The position numbers and the translations under genes are program-made. A DNA stretch of 64,000 bases, from contig NZ_JACHWP010000001.1 of assembly GCF_014191425.1 (NCBI RefSeq), forward strand, positions 1,054,001-1,118,000. Direction: 5' to 3'. Under the pieces are notes generated by a model. The model did no database searches, was not told the DNA's origin, and saw only the letters and a list, made by a program, of their open reading frames with translations. The number at the start of each line of letters is the position of its first letter. Positions within the stretch are counted from its first letter, which is position 1. The DNA is from Helcobacillus massiliensis. GTDB taxonomy: Bacteria; Actinomycetota; Actinomycetes; Actinomycetales; Dermabacteraceae. Shown here in pieces: positions 11,297-20,073 of the stretch.

Positions 11297-12292
11297 TCAG
11301 CGGGGCGCAGCGGTGGAGGCGCGGACCACGAGTTCGGGGCGGGCGGCGAAGGCGGAGGAAGGGGCCCGACGGGTGCGCCCCTCAGAGGCGAGGACGTGCC
11401 GCAGCGCAGTGCGGGCCATCAGCGCGACCGGCTGGCGGATCGTCGTGATCGCCGGCGAGTGGGTGCGGGCGGTGGGGATGTCGTCGTAGCCGACGACTGA
11501 GAGGTCCCGCGGGACGCTGAGGCCGCGGTCGGCGGCGGCGGCGACGGCACCGACGGCCATGACGTCCGAGCCGCAGATGATGGCCGTGCAGTCCTTGTCC
11601 AGCAGTTCGCTCGCGGACTGGTAGCCGCCGGCGTAGGAGAAGTCGGTGTAGGAGATGGGGCTGCGGCCGGAGCAGTCGGCCGTCTGCGCGCTGAAGGCGG
11701 CGGTCTTGCGGCGCACCGGCCAGGTGTGCTCATCGCCGACGGCGAGGCCGATGCGCTCATGGCCGAGCTCGCGCAGGTGGGTGAGCGCGAGGCTGATCGC
11801 GAATTCGTCATCCGCGGTGATGAAGGCGGCCTGCAGGTCCGGCAGTTCGCCGTTGACGAGGCTGAACGCGACGCCGCGCTCCATCGCCGCCCGGTAGTGG
11901 TCGTGGCTGTGCGCGGAGTCGGCATGCAGACCCGAGACCACGATGATGCCGCGGGAGCCGGCGCGCACGAGGCGATCGAAGATCCGCTCCTCGTCCTCTG
12001 GGCTGCGGGCACCGGCGCCGATGAGGACGTCTGCGTCGGCGCGGGCGGCTTCCTGCTCGACTGCGTCGGCGAACATCGGGAAGATCGGATTGTCCAGCAC
12101 GGGCAGCACCACGCCGATGAGCGGACGGGAGTCCTGCAGGGCCGCATCGCTGTATCGGCCGAGCTCGCGGGCGATCTGCAGCACCTTCTCGCGCGTGGCC
12201 GAGTTGACGCCGGGCTTTCCTGCAAGAACACGGGACACGGTTGCTTCACTGACGTGCGCTTGCGCTGCGATGTCGATCAGTCGCGCTTTCAT
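11297..12292 (-). CDS. LacI-family transcriptional regulator, probable maltodextrin-locus repressor
   Basis: A 331-residue LacI/GalR regulator. The N-terminal helix-turn-helix (about residues 4-25: DIAAQAHVSEATVSRVLAG) is followed by the hinge and a periplasmic-binding-protein-like sensor domain ending with the typical SVVGYDDIPTARTHSPAITTIRQP. It is divergent from the sugar-binding lipoprotein gene, with 274 bases between, and a TGCAA-N5-TTGCA inverted repeat lies in that gap. It therefore probably represses the transport and GH13 genes until a maltodextrin-derived inducer binds. The ATG at 12292 is chosen because the HTH begins directly after it; 91 upstream codons in frame are not conserved. 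Confidence 0.9.
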   Translation of the reverse strand: MKARLIDIAAQAHVSEATVSRVLAGKPGVNSATREKVLQIARELGRYSDAALQDSRPLIGVVLPVLDNPIFPMFADAVEQEAARADADVLIGAGARSPEDEERIFDRLVRAGSRGIIVVSGLHADSAHSHDHYRAAMERGVAFSLVNGELPDLQAAFITADDEFAISLALTHLRELGHERIGLAVGDEHTWPVRRKTAAFSAQTADCSGRSPISYTDFSYAGGYQSASELLDKDCTAIICGSDVMAVGAVAAAADRGLSVPRDLSVVGYDDIPTARTHSPAITTIRQPVALMARTALRHVLASEGRTRRAPSSAFAARPELVVRASTAAPR

Positions 12293-12406
12293 TGCTGCTG
12301 CTTTCTTCGCCACCCGCGGCCCGATTCCCGTGCAGGAGCACGAGTGGGAACGGCCCAGAGGGGTGGACGAACGTCCTTGTTCGGGAGTCGGCGACTCCTC
12401 ATTCAA

Positions 12407-12421
12407 TGCAACTTTCTTGCA
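12407..12421. promoter_or_regulatory. Candidate LacI-type operator
   Basis: TGCAA-CTTTC-TTGCA, a perfect inverted repeat with a five-base centre. Two more CTTGCA half-sites follow at 12423-12428 and 12437-12442. All lie between the divergent regulator and the binding-protein gene, which is where a LacI-family operator is expected. Confidence 0.6.
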
Positions 12422-12566
12422 TCTTGCAGTCTCATTCTTGCATACGCGGACCCCTCGGCCTACCGTGAAGCAACGGGAGTGGCCCGCCACCCCCGCGACC
12501 GATGCCCGCCACCACGGTTCCCCATCGGACCGCACAGCGAGCAGCCACCATTCGAAGGAGAACACG

Positions 12567-13835
12567 GTGCTGATCCGTCGTCATACATTCCTGGCCATGG
12601 GCGCCGCCACCCTCGCCGCCTGCGGCGGAGGCTCCACCGAGAAGAAGGGCGCCGATTCCGGCGCGTCCGACGCCGGTGGCGCGGAGGGCGCAGCCCCGGC
12701 CGTCCCCAAGAACGCCGACCTCGTCATCTGGGCGGACGAGAAGAAGGCCGCCGCCCTGCAGGAGCCCGCGAAGGCATGGGGCGAGTCCCAGGGCCTCACG
12801 GTCGCCGTGCAGACCGTCGCCGACGAGCTGCAGAGCTCTTTCATCACCGCCAACCAGGCCGGCAACGGCCCGGACCTGCTGCTCGGCGCCCACGACTGGA
12901 TCGGCAACCTCGTGCAGAACGGCGCGGTCTCCCCCGTTCAGCTGCCGGCAGAAGCCAAGAAGGCCCTGGCACCCGTCGGCCTCGACGCCGTCACCTACGA
13001 CGGCCAGACCTACGGCATGCCGTACGCCGTGGAGTGCATTGCGCTGTTCGCCAACAAGAAGCTCACCGACAAGCCGAGCCCGGCCACGATTGAGGAGCTC
13101 GTCGAGGCCGGCAAGGCCGGCGGCGCCGAGACCCCGCTCTCCCTGCCCGTCGGCGAAGAGGGCGATCCCTACGCCATGCACCCGCTGTACACCTCCGCGG
13201 GCGGCTACCTGTTCGGAGAGAAGGCCGACGGCGGCCTCAACCCCGAGGACGTCGGCGTCGGCAAGGACGGCTCCGTCTCCGCCGGTGAGAAGATGCAGCA
13301 GCTCGGCAAGGAGGGCGTGCTGAAGACCTCCATCACCAACGACAACGCCATCTCGCTGTTCACCGACGGCAAGGCCGCCTACCTGATCTCCGGCCCGTGG
13401 GCGCTCGCGGACATCAAGAAGGCGAAGATCGACTTCGAGCTCTCCCCCATTCCCGGCTTCGAAGGCCTGGAGGAGGCCCGCCCGTTCGCCGGCGTGAACG
13501 CGTTCTACGTCGCCTCCAAGGGCAAGAACGCCGCGTTCGCCAACCAGTTCGTCAACGCCGTCGCCGCCTCCCCGGACCTGGTGGAGCAGATGTTCGCGAA
13601 GAACGAGCTGCCGCCGGTGAACCTCGAGCTGCAGAAAAAGCTCGCTGATAAGCACCCGGAGGTCGTGAAGTTCGCGCAGTTCGCCGAGAAGGCCGAGCCG
13701 ATGCCGTCGATCCCGCAGATGGCGGCCGTGTGGAAGCCGCTCGGGATCGCCGAGGCCAACATCATCGGCGGCGCCGACCCGAAGTCCTCCATGGAGGGCG
13801 CGGGCAAGGCCATCACCGACTCCATCGCGGGCTGA
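12567..13835 (+). CDS. Maltose/maltodextrin ABC transporter substrate-binding lipoprotein (MalE-like)
   Basis: A 422-residue extracytoplasmic solute-binding protein. The N-terminus is a lipoprotein signal: basic MLIRRH, a short hydrophobic stretch and the lipobox LAAC, with Cys anchored to the membrane, then a Gly/Ser/Ala-rich linker. The mature part has family-1 binding-protein features (DLVIWADEKKA, GPDLLLGAHDWIG, YGMPYAVECIALFANKKL, AAYLISGPWAL). Start GTG 12567 follows GAAGGAG; the frame is open well upstream but without conservation. It is first of the transport operon, followed by a strong hairpin before malF. Maltodextrin specificity is inferred from the MalF/MalG type and the adjacent GH13 enzymes. 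Confidence 0.92.
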   Translation: MLIRRHTFLAMGAATLAACGGGSTEKKGADSGASDAGGAEGAAPAVPKNADLVIWADEKKAAALQEPAKAWGESQGLTVAVQTVADELQSSFITANQAGNGPDLLLGAHDWIGNLVQNGAVSPVQLPAEAKKALAPVGLDAVTYDGQTYGMPYAVECIALFANKKLTDKPSPATIEELVEAGKAGGAETPLSLPVGEEGDPYAMHPLYTSAGGYLFGEKADGGLNPEDVGVGKDGSVSAGEKMQQLGKEGVLKTSITNDNAISLFTDGKAAYLISGPWALADIKKAKIDFELSPIPGFEGLEEARPFAGVNAFYVASKGKNAAFANQFVNAVAASPDLVEQMFAKNELPPVNLELQKKLADKHPEVVKFAQFAEKAEPMPSIPQMAAVWKPLGIAEANIIGGADPKSSMEGAGKAITDSIAG

Positions 13836-13843
13836 TCCCGCCA

Positions 13844-13891
13844 GGCGGCTGGGGCCCCGCTCGCCTCTGCGCCGGCGGGGCCCCAGCCGCC
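13844..13891 (+). terminator. Strong hairpin between binding-protein gene and malF
   Basis: A perfect 17-base inverted repeat (13844-13860 with 13875-13891) with a 14-base loop, starting nine bases after the stop codon. Between cistrons of a binding-protein operon, such hairpins usually stop part of transcription or protect the upstream message, giving more binding protein than permease. Confidence 0.7.
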
Positions 13892-13938
13892 ACCCCTCCC
13901 CAACTCCGTCGTCCGAAGCATCGAGGAAGATCCGCGAG

Positions 13939-15516
13939 ATGACCGACACCTCCGCCCCTGCCCACCGGCAGCGCACCACCTCCACCACCGCCCTGGTGGT
14001 GAAGATCCTGTTCCTGGGCTCCGTCGCCGCCGCTGCCGTGTGGCTGATCCCGCTGCTGATCGGTCTGAAGGCCTGGCTGTGGCTGACCTTCACCGTGCTG
14101 ACCGTGGCGGCGATCTTCGCGCTCTACACCACCAAGCGCTTCATCCCCGGCAAGTACATCTTCCCCGGCACGTTCTTCCTGGTGGTCTTCCTGATCACGC
14201 CGATCATCCTGACGGTCGGGTACTCGTTCACGAACTACGGGGACGGCTCCCGCGGCACGAAGCAGGAGGCGATCAACTCGATCACCGGCAACTCCGTGCA
14301 GCAGGTCGACGGCGCATCCCGCTACACCCTCACCGTCGGCACCAAGGGCGCCGTGGAGGGCCCGTACACGTTCTTCCTCGTGGACCAGAGCACCGGTGAG
14401 GCCTTCACCGGCAGCGCCGAGCAGCCGCTCGAACCGGTCGAGGAGGACGCGGTCTCGATCTCCTCGGGCCGCGTCACGGAGGCCGACGGATTCACCCTCC
14501 TCAAGCCCCGCGAGGTCAACGACCACTTCCGTGAGATCAGCGACGTCGCAGTCACCGTGGACGACACAACCGCGGTGCGCATCCTCGACGCCGGCACGGC
14601 GTTCCAGGGAACGAAGGTGCTCCAGTACGACGAAGCGAAGGACCAGATCGTCAACACCGCCACCGGTGAGGTCTTCACCGTCGGAGAGGTGGGCGGCGAG
14701 CAGGCGTTCGTGGATGCCGACGGCAAGCGCGCCTTCTCCCAGTCCTGGCTGCAGGGCGTCGGGTTCGACAACTACTCCCGCCTGTTCACCAACGGCAGCG
14801 TGGGCGCCCAGTTCCTCAAGGCGTTCGCATGGACCCTCGTGTTCGCCGCCGGCTCGGTCATCACCACGTTCGCGCTCGGTCTGGCCCTCGCACTCGCCCT
14901 CAACGACGAACGGATCCGGGGGCGCCGCCTGTACCGGTCGTTCCTGCTGCTGCCGTACGCGGTGCCGGCCTTCATCGCTCTGCTGATCTGGTCGAACTTC
15001 TACAACCAGGACTACGGGCTGATCAACCAGCTCACCGGCCTGCACATCAACTGGCTGGGCGACCCCACCTGGGCGAAGGTCGCGATCCTGCTGACCAACC
15101 TGTGGATGGGCTTCCCGTACATGTTCATCGTCTGCACCGGCGCGCTGCAGTCGATCCCGTCGGACGTGAAGGAGGCCGCCCGCATCGACGGCGCCTCCTC
15201 GCTGCAGACCACCGTCAAGGTGATCACCCCGCTGCTGCTGGTGTCGATCGCGCCGCTGCTGGTGGCCTCGTTCGCCTTCAACTTCAACAACTTCAACGCC
15301 ATTGAGCTGCTCACCGGCGGCGGCCCGTTCCCCGACAACGAGTTCACCCGAGGCGGCACCGACATCCTGATCTCGATGGTGTACCGCATCGCCTTCGGCG
15401 GTTCCGGAGCGGACTTCGGCTTCGCCTCCGCCGTGTCCGTGGTCCTCTTCGCGATCACCGGTCTGCTGGCGGCGTTCCAGTTCCGGTTCACGAAGTTCCT
15501 CGAAGACGTCAACTGA
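13939..15516 (+). CDS. malF: Maltose-type ABC transporter permease, MalF-like
   Basis: A 525-residue inner-membrane permease. Two N-terminal hydrophobic segments, then FIPGKYIFPGTFFLVVFLITPIILTVGYSFTN, lead into an extracytoplasmic insertion of roughly 170-190 residues (about residues 100-280), the equivalent of the MalF P2 loop that contacts the binding protein. A set of C-terminal membrane segments follows. The EAA loop that docks the ATPase is EAARIDGASSLQTTVKVITP. GAGGAAG precedes ATG 13939 by about nine bases. It pairs with the next gene. No ATPase gene is present, so a shared MsiK/MalK-type ATPase elsewhere is expected. Confidence 0.92.
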   Translation: MTDTSAPAHRQRTTSTTALVVKILFLGSVAAAAVWLIPLLIGLKAWLWLTFTVLTVAAIFALYTTKRFIPGKYIFPGTFFLVVFLITPIILTVGYSFTNYGDGSRGTKQEAINSITGNSVQQVDGASRYTLTVGTKGAVEGPYTFFLVDQSTGEAFTGSAEQPLEPVEEDAVSISSGRVTEADGFTLLKPREVNDHFREISDVAVTVDDTTAVRILDAGTAFQGTKVLQYDEAKDQIVNTATGEVFTVGEVGGEQAFVDADGKRAFSQSWLQGVGFDNYSRLFTNGSVGAQFLKAFAWTLVFAAGSVITTFALGLALALALNDERIRGRRLYRSFLLLPYAVPAFIALLIWSNFYNQDYGLINQLTGLHINWLGDPTWAKVAILLTNLWMGFPYMFIVCTGALQSIPSDVKEAARIDGASSLQTTVKVITPLLLVSIAPLLVASFAFNFNNFNAIELLTGGGPFPDNEFTRGGTDILISMVYRIAFGGSGADFGFASAVSVVLFAITGLLAAFQFRFTKFLEDVN

Positions 15517-15543
15517 CCGGCCGCAGCACAAGGACTGACACCG

Positions 15544-16449
15544 ATGAGCACCTCCATCACCACCCCCACCGACGACCCGGCTCCGCGCAACCGCATGAGC
15601 GCGGGCCGCTGGTTCCGCGAGGTCGGCTGGCGCCACCTGGTCGGCATCGCCGCCCTGGTCTTCGCCGCCATCCCGATCCTGTACGTCATCTCCGCATCCC
15701 TGAATCCGCTGGGCACCGTGTCCTCCACGAACCTGATTCCGCGGGCGTTCAGCCTCGACCACTTCCGCGAGCTGCTGTCCGGTTCCCGCGGCCCGTTCCT
15801 GCGCTGGTACCTCAACACCGCAATCGTGTGCGGCGTGGTGGCCCTCACCCAGGTGAGCCTGTCGGTGCTGGCGAGCTATGCATTCTCCCGCCTGCGCTTC
15901 GCGGGCCGGCGCGGCGGCATGCTGGCGCTGCTGCTGATCATGATGTTCCCGGCGATCCTGTCGATGATCGCGATCTACACGATGATCTCCGACCTCGGCG
16001 AGGCGATCCCGTTCCTCGGCCTGGACTCCCTGCCCGGCTACATCGTGGTGCTGCTGGGCGGCTCCCTCGGGCAGGTGTGGCTGATCAAGGGCTTCTTCGA
16101 CACCATCCCCCGGGAACTGGATGAGGCGGCGATCATCGACGGCGCCACCCACTGGCAGACCTTCACCCGCATCCTGCTGCCCACGCTGACCCCGATCCTG
16201 GCGACCACGTTCCTGCTGTCGCTGGTCGGCGTGATGAGCGACTTCCTCCTCGGGTCGATCTTCCTCACCAGTGACGAGAACAAGACCCTCGCCGTGGGTC
16301 TCTACGGCATGCTCGCCGGTGACCGCTCCAACAACCTGGGCGTGTTCGCCGCCGGCGCGGTGCTGACGATGATCCCGGTGATCGTCCTCTACCAGTTCCT
16401 GCAGAAGTACATCGTGGGCGGCTCCACCTCCGGCGCCGTCAAGGGCTGA
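15544..16449 (+). CDS. malG: Maltose-type ABC transporter permease, MalG-like
   Basis: A 301-residue permease with about six membrane segments. The EAA loop is DEAAIIDGATHWQTFTRILLP, and IPILYVISASLNPLGT near the N-terminus is typical of MalG. It forms the heterodimeric channel with the preceding MalF. It is 27 bases after malF, with AAGGA before the ATG. The C-terminus ends LQKYIVGGSTSGAVKG, a standard ending for this family. Confidence 0.93.
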   Translation: MSTSITTPTDDPAPRNRMSAGRWFREVGWRHLVGIAALVFAAIPILYVISASLNPLGTVSSTNLIPRAFSLDHFRELLSGSRGPFLRWYLNTAIVCGVVALTQVSLSVLASYAFSRLRFAGRRGGMLALLLIMMFPAILSMIAIYTMISDLGEAIPFLGLDSLPGYIVVLLGGSLGQVWLIKGFFDTIPRELDEAAIIDGATHWQTFTRILLPTLTPILATTFLLSLVGVMSDFLLGSIFLTSDENKTLAVGLYGMLAGDRSNNLGVFAAGAVLTMIPVIVLYQFLQKYIVGGSTSGAVKG

Positions 16450-16456
16450 GCGCACA

Positions 16457-18406
16457 TTGACCGCACCGTTCACCCCCACGGCACCCGGCCTCGACCTGTT
16501 CGCCGCTGAGCCGTTCCACGACTCCGGTCCGCTGTGCACCTCCGCGTCCGCCCCGGCGCTCGGCGACACCGTCGAGGTCCGTCTGTGGGTGCCGGACCTG
16601 TGGCATGCGAGCGCGGTCGCCCTGCGGCAGGTCCGCGACGGCGAACCCGTCGCCACCGCGCTCGAGCGGGGCCCCGCTGACGGCGCCGGGCACTGGTTCA
16701 CCGGCGAGGTGCTCGTCCACAACCCGGTCACCCGCTACCGGTTCTGCGTGGTCGGCTCCCAGGACCCGTCGGCCCCCTCCCCGCTGCCGTACGCGTGGGT
16801 GACCGCCGCCGGGGTGCGCGACCACGACGTCACCGACGCCGAGGACTTCACCCTCATCGCCCACACCCCCGCTCCCGACTGGGTCGCCGACGCGATCGTC
16901 TACCAGATCTTCCCGGACCGCTTCGCCCGCGCCGCCCACTCCCCCACCACAGCCGACGGCCTCCCCGATCTCGACCTGCCCGACTGGGCGGAGCCGATGC
17001 GCTGGTCCGATCCCGCCTCGGAGGACGGCCACCGCAACGGCGTCCAGCTGTTCGGCGGTGACCTCGACGGCATCATCGAGCACCTCGACCACATCCAGGG
17101 CCTCGGCGCGGACACGGTCTACCTGACGCCGATCTTCCCCGCCGGCTCCGTGCACCGCTACGACGCCTCCGCGTTCGAGCGCGTCGACCCGCTGCTCGGC
17201 GGCGACGACGCCCTCGCACGGCTCAGCGCCGCCCTGCACGAGCGCGGCATGCGCCTCATCCTCGACCTCACCACGAACCACACGGGCGATCGGCACGCCT
17301 GGTTCCAGGCGGCGCTCGCCGACCCCACCGCCCCGGAGCGGGACTTCTATCTGTTCTCCGGCGACGGCGACGACTACGTCGGCTGGCTCGGCGTCCCCAG
17401 CCTGCCGAAGCTCGACCACCGCGCACCCGCGATGCGCCGCGCACTCTATGAGGGCGCCGACTCCGTCACCGCGCACTGGCTCGCCGAGCCGTTCAGCGCC
17501 GACGGGTGGCGCATCGACGTGGCGAACATGACCGGCCGCCACGGCGCCCAGGACCTCGCGCACGAGGTGGCCCGCACCATGCGCCGCACCCTCGGCCGGC
17601 AGCACTGGCTGATCGCCGAGCACGGCCACGACGCCACGCGCGACCTCGACGGCGACGGCTGGCACGGAACCATGAACTACGCCGGCTTCACCCGCCCCCT
17701 CTGGGCGTGGCTCGCCGACCCCGACTCGGACCTCAACTGGCTCGGTCTGCCGATGAGCATCCCCCGCCTGCCAGGCGGCGCAGCCACCCGCACGCTGCGC
17801 GGTGTGAACGCCCAGATGCCGTATCCGTCACGGCTGCATTCGCAGAACCTGCTGTCCAGCCACGACACGCCCCGCATCCGCACGGTCACCGGTGACGCCG
17901 GCCGCACCCGGGTGGCGCTCGGACTGCTCGCCTGCCTGCCCGGCGTCCCCACCCTGTTCGCCGGCGACGAGCTGGGCCTGCACGGGCTGAACGGCGAGCA
18001 CTCCCGCACTCCGATGCCGTGGGACCTGATCGACGGCTCCGGGCCCGCGAGCGCCGTCACCGCGATCGACCACGACGCCCTCACCACCGTCCAGCGCTCC
18101 TTTGCGGCCCGCGCCGCCTCGCCCGCCCTGCGCCGCGGCGGCATCCGCTGGATCGCGGCCACCGCCGACGCGCTCGTGTTCGTCCGCACTCACCCGGAGG
18201 GCAGCGTGCTGATCCATGCGGCCCGCACCGCCCATGACGCGATCGAGGTCCCCACCGATCTGCTGCTGGGGACGGTGCGCGCCCAGAATCCGTCGGCCGC
18301 CCTCCTGCACGTGGGCGGAGCCGCCTGGGCCGACGGGGCCGGTGTCCTCCGCCTGAGCGCCGAGGGGCCCGGGCTGAGCGCGCTCCCCCTCACCGACCTG
18401 ACCTGA
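16457..18406 (+). CDS. GH13 alpha-glucan hydrolase (neopullulanase/cyclomaltodextrinase-like)
   Basis: A 649-residue glycoside hydrolase family 13 enzyme. About 150 N-terminal residues form a beta-rich domain resembling the CBM34-type domain of neopullulanases. The (beta/alpha)8 barrel then begins at WVADAIVYQIFPDRFA. Catalytic residues: nucleophile D354 in DGWRIDVANM, acid/base E388 in LIAEHGHD, and transition-state stabiliser D470 in SSHDTPR. With no signal peptide it should act in the cytoplasm on imported maltodextrins. The start is a TTG (16457), eight bases after malG, and the Shine-Dalgarno is weak, so expression may depend on read-through from malG. Exact specificity (neopullulanase, cyclomaltodextrinase or maltogenic amylase) cannot be fixed. 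Confidence 0.85.
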   Translation: MTAPFTPTAPGLDLFAAEPFHDSGPLCTSASAPALGDTVEVRLWVPDLWHASAVALRQVRDGEPVATALERGPADGAGHWFTGEVLVHNPVTRYRFCVVGSQDPSAPSPLPYAWVTAAGVRDHDVTDAEDFTLIAHTPAPDWVADAIVYQIFPDRFARAAHSPTTADGLPDLDLPDWAEPMRWSDPASEDGHRNGVQLFGGDLDGIIEHLDHIQGLGADTVYLTPIFPAGSVHRYDASAFERVDPLLGGDDALARLSAALHERGMRLILDLTTNHTGDRHAWFQAALADPTAPERDFYLFSGDGDDYVGWLGVPSLPKLDHRAPAMRRALYEGADSVTAHWLAEPFSADGWRIDVANMTGRHGAQDLAHEVARTMRRTLGRQHWLIAEHGHDATRDLDGDGWHGTMNYAGFTRPLWAWLADPDSDLNWLGLPMSIPRLPGGAATRTLRGVNAQMPYPSRLHSQNLLSSHDTPRIRTVTGDAGRTRVALGLLACLPGVPTLFAGDELGLHGLNGEHSRTPMPWDLIDGSGPASAVTAIDHDALTTVQRSFAARAASPALRRGGIRWIAATADALVFVRTHPEGSVLIHAARTAHDAIEVPTDLLLGTVRAQNPSAALLHVGGAAWADGAGVLRLSAEGPGLSALPLTDLT

Positions 18407-18444
18407 ACCGACGACCATCCACCCCCCAGAGAAGGAGGACTGCA

Positions 18445-20049
18445 ATGTCGAACAAATGGTGGCGCAGCGCCGTGGTGTACCAGGTGTACCCGCGGTCGTT
18501 CGCCGACGGCAACGGCGACGGCATGGGCGACCTGCCCGGCATCACCGCGCGTCTGGAGCACATCCGGGACCTGGGCGCGGACGCGATCTGGCTGTCCCCG
18601 TTCTACACCTCGCCGCAGCACGACGCCGGCTATGACGTCGCGGACTTCACCGACGTCGACCCCCGCTTCGGCACCCTCGAGGACGCCGATGCCCTGATCG
18701 CCCGGGCCCATGAGCTCGGCATCCGGGTGATCGTGGACATCGTCCCCAACCACTCGTCCTCCGAGCACCCCCTGTTCAGGGCCGCGCTGGACGCGGAGCC
18801 CGGCTCCCCGGAGCGCGAGATGTACATCTTCCGCGACGGCAGGGGCGAGCATGGCGAGGAGCCGCCGAACAACTGGCAGTCGATCTTCCACGGCAGCGCC
18901 TGGACCCGCGAGGAGAAGCACGGCCAGTGGTACCTGCACCTGTTCGACACCTCCCAGCCGGACTTCAACTGGACCAACCGCGCCGTGCGCGACATGTTCG
19001 AAGGCGTTCTGCGGTTCTGGCTGGACCGCGGTGTGGACGGCTTCCGCGTGGACGTCGCCCACGGCATGATCAAGCCGGACGGCCTGCCGGATGAGTCCGA
19101 GGAGCACCGTCAGCTCATGGCCGGCGACCCCGACGTGGTCCCCGTCTACTTCGACCAGGACGGGGTCCACGAGATCTACCGCGAGTGGCGCCGTGTGCTC
19201 GACGAGTACGAGGGCGACCGCATGATGGTGGCGGAGGCGTGGGTGCCGAAGAACCGTCAGCACCTGTACATCAGGCCCGACGAGATGCACCAGATCTTCA
19301 ACTTCGGCTTCCTCGGCGCTGGCTGGAGCGTGGACACCATCACCGACGCCATCATGACGCCGCTGACCTTCGCGAAGGAGGTCGGCTCCCCCAGCACCTG
19401 GGTGCTGTCCAACCATGACGTGATCCGTCACGCCACCCGGTACGGCTTCGACCACGGCTACCGCTTCGGTGAGGGTCTGTCCCGCGAGGAGAAGCCGGAC
19501 CTGGAGCTGGGTCTGCGTCGCGCCCGCGGCGCCACCGCCCTTATGCTGGCTCTGCCCGGCTCCGCCTACCTGTACCAGGGCGAGGAGATGGGGCTGCCGG
19601 AGGTCGCGGAGATCCCCGACGAGCTGCGCGAGGACCCTGCGCACAAGCGGGCCGGCGTGCCGGGCCGCGACGGCTGCCGTGTGCCGCTGGCGTGGGAGAA
19701 GGACTCCCCCGCCTACGGCTTCTCCTCGACGGGGAAGGCGTGGCTGCCGCAGCCGGACGTCTACGGTGAGCGCGCCGCGGATCAGCAGGACGGCGTGGCC
19801 GGCTCCACCCTGGAGTTCTACCGCGCCGCGATCGCGCAGCGCCGCGCCCTGGGTCTGGCGACCGGTGACCTGGTGATGAACGAGAGCCCGCATGAGGGCG
19901 TGCTCTCGCTCACCAACGCCGGGGTCACGGTCCTGGTGAACACCACGGATCAGGACCATGACCTGCCGGCGGGCGCTGAGGTGCTGCTCGCCTCCCACCC
20001 GGACGCGCAGGAGCGTCTGGCGGCGAACAGCACCGTCTGGTTGCGCTGA
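18445..20049 (+). CDS. GH13 alpha-glucosidase / oligo-1,6-glucosidase
   Basis: A 534-residue GH13 enzyme of the oligo-1,6-glucosidase subfamily. The opening WWRSAVVYQVYPRSFADGNGDGMGDLPGI is diagnostic. Catalytic residues are D203 (DGFRVDVAHG), E264 (MVAEAW) and D325 (SNHD). It is cytoplasmic and releases glucose from short malto- or isomalto-oligosaccharides, completing the pathway begun by the preceding enzyme. GAAGGAGG gives a strong ribosome-binding site before ATG 18445. It closes the maltodextrin operon. Confidence 0.94.
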   Translation: MSNKWWRSAVVYQVYPRSFADGNGDGMGDLPGITARLEHIRDLGADAIWLSPFYTSPQHDAGYDVADFTDVDPRFGTLEDADALIARAHELGIRVIVDIVPNHSSSEHPLFRAALDAEPGSPEREMYIFRDGRGEHGEEPPNNWQSIFHGSAWTREEKHGQWYLHLFDTSQPDFNWTNRAVRDMFEGVLRFWLDRGVDGFRVDVAHGMIKPDGLPDESEEHRQLMAGDPDVVPVYFDQDGVHEIYREWRRVLDEYEGDRMMVAEAWVPKNRQHLYIRPDEMHQIFNFGFLGAGWSVDTITDAIMTPLTFAKEVGSPSTWVLSNHDVIRHATRYGFDHGYRFGEGLSREEKPDLELGLRRARGATALMLALPGSAYLYQGEEMGLPEVAEIPDELREDPAHKRAGVPGRDGCRVPLAWEKDSPAYGFSSTGKAWLPQPDVYGERAADQQDGVAGSTLEFYRAAIAQRRALGLATGDLVMNESPHEGVLSLTNAGVTVLVNTTDQDHDLPAGAEVLLASHPDAQERLAANSTVWLR

Positions 20050-20060
20050 CCACCGCTTGG

Positions 20061-20066
20061 TAGTCT
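20061..20066 (+). promoter_or_regulatory. -10 hexamer for probably leaderless ATP-grasp mRNA
   Basis: TAGTCT seven bases before ATG 20074, just after the alpha-glucosidase stop. It separates the maltodextrin operon from the following envelope cluster. Confidence 0.5.
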
Positions 20067-20073
20067 GCAGTTC

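Noticed and set aside
13813-16731. A 972-codon minus-strand frame opposite malF and malG
   Set aside because: Covers two conserved permease genes on the other strand and includes repetitive Gln/Arg/Glu runs.
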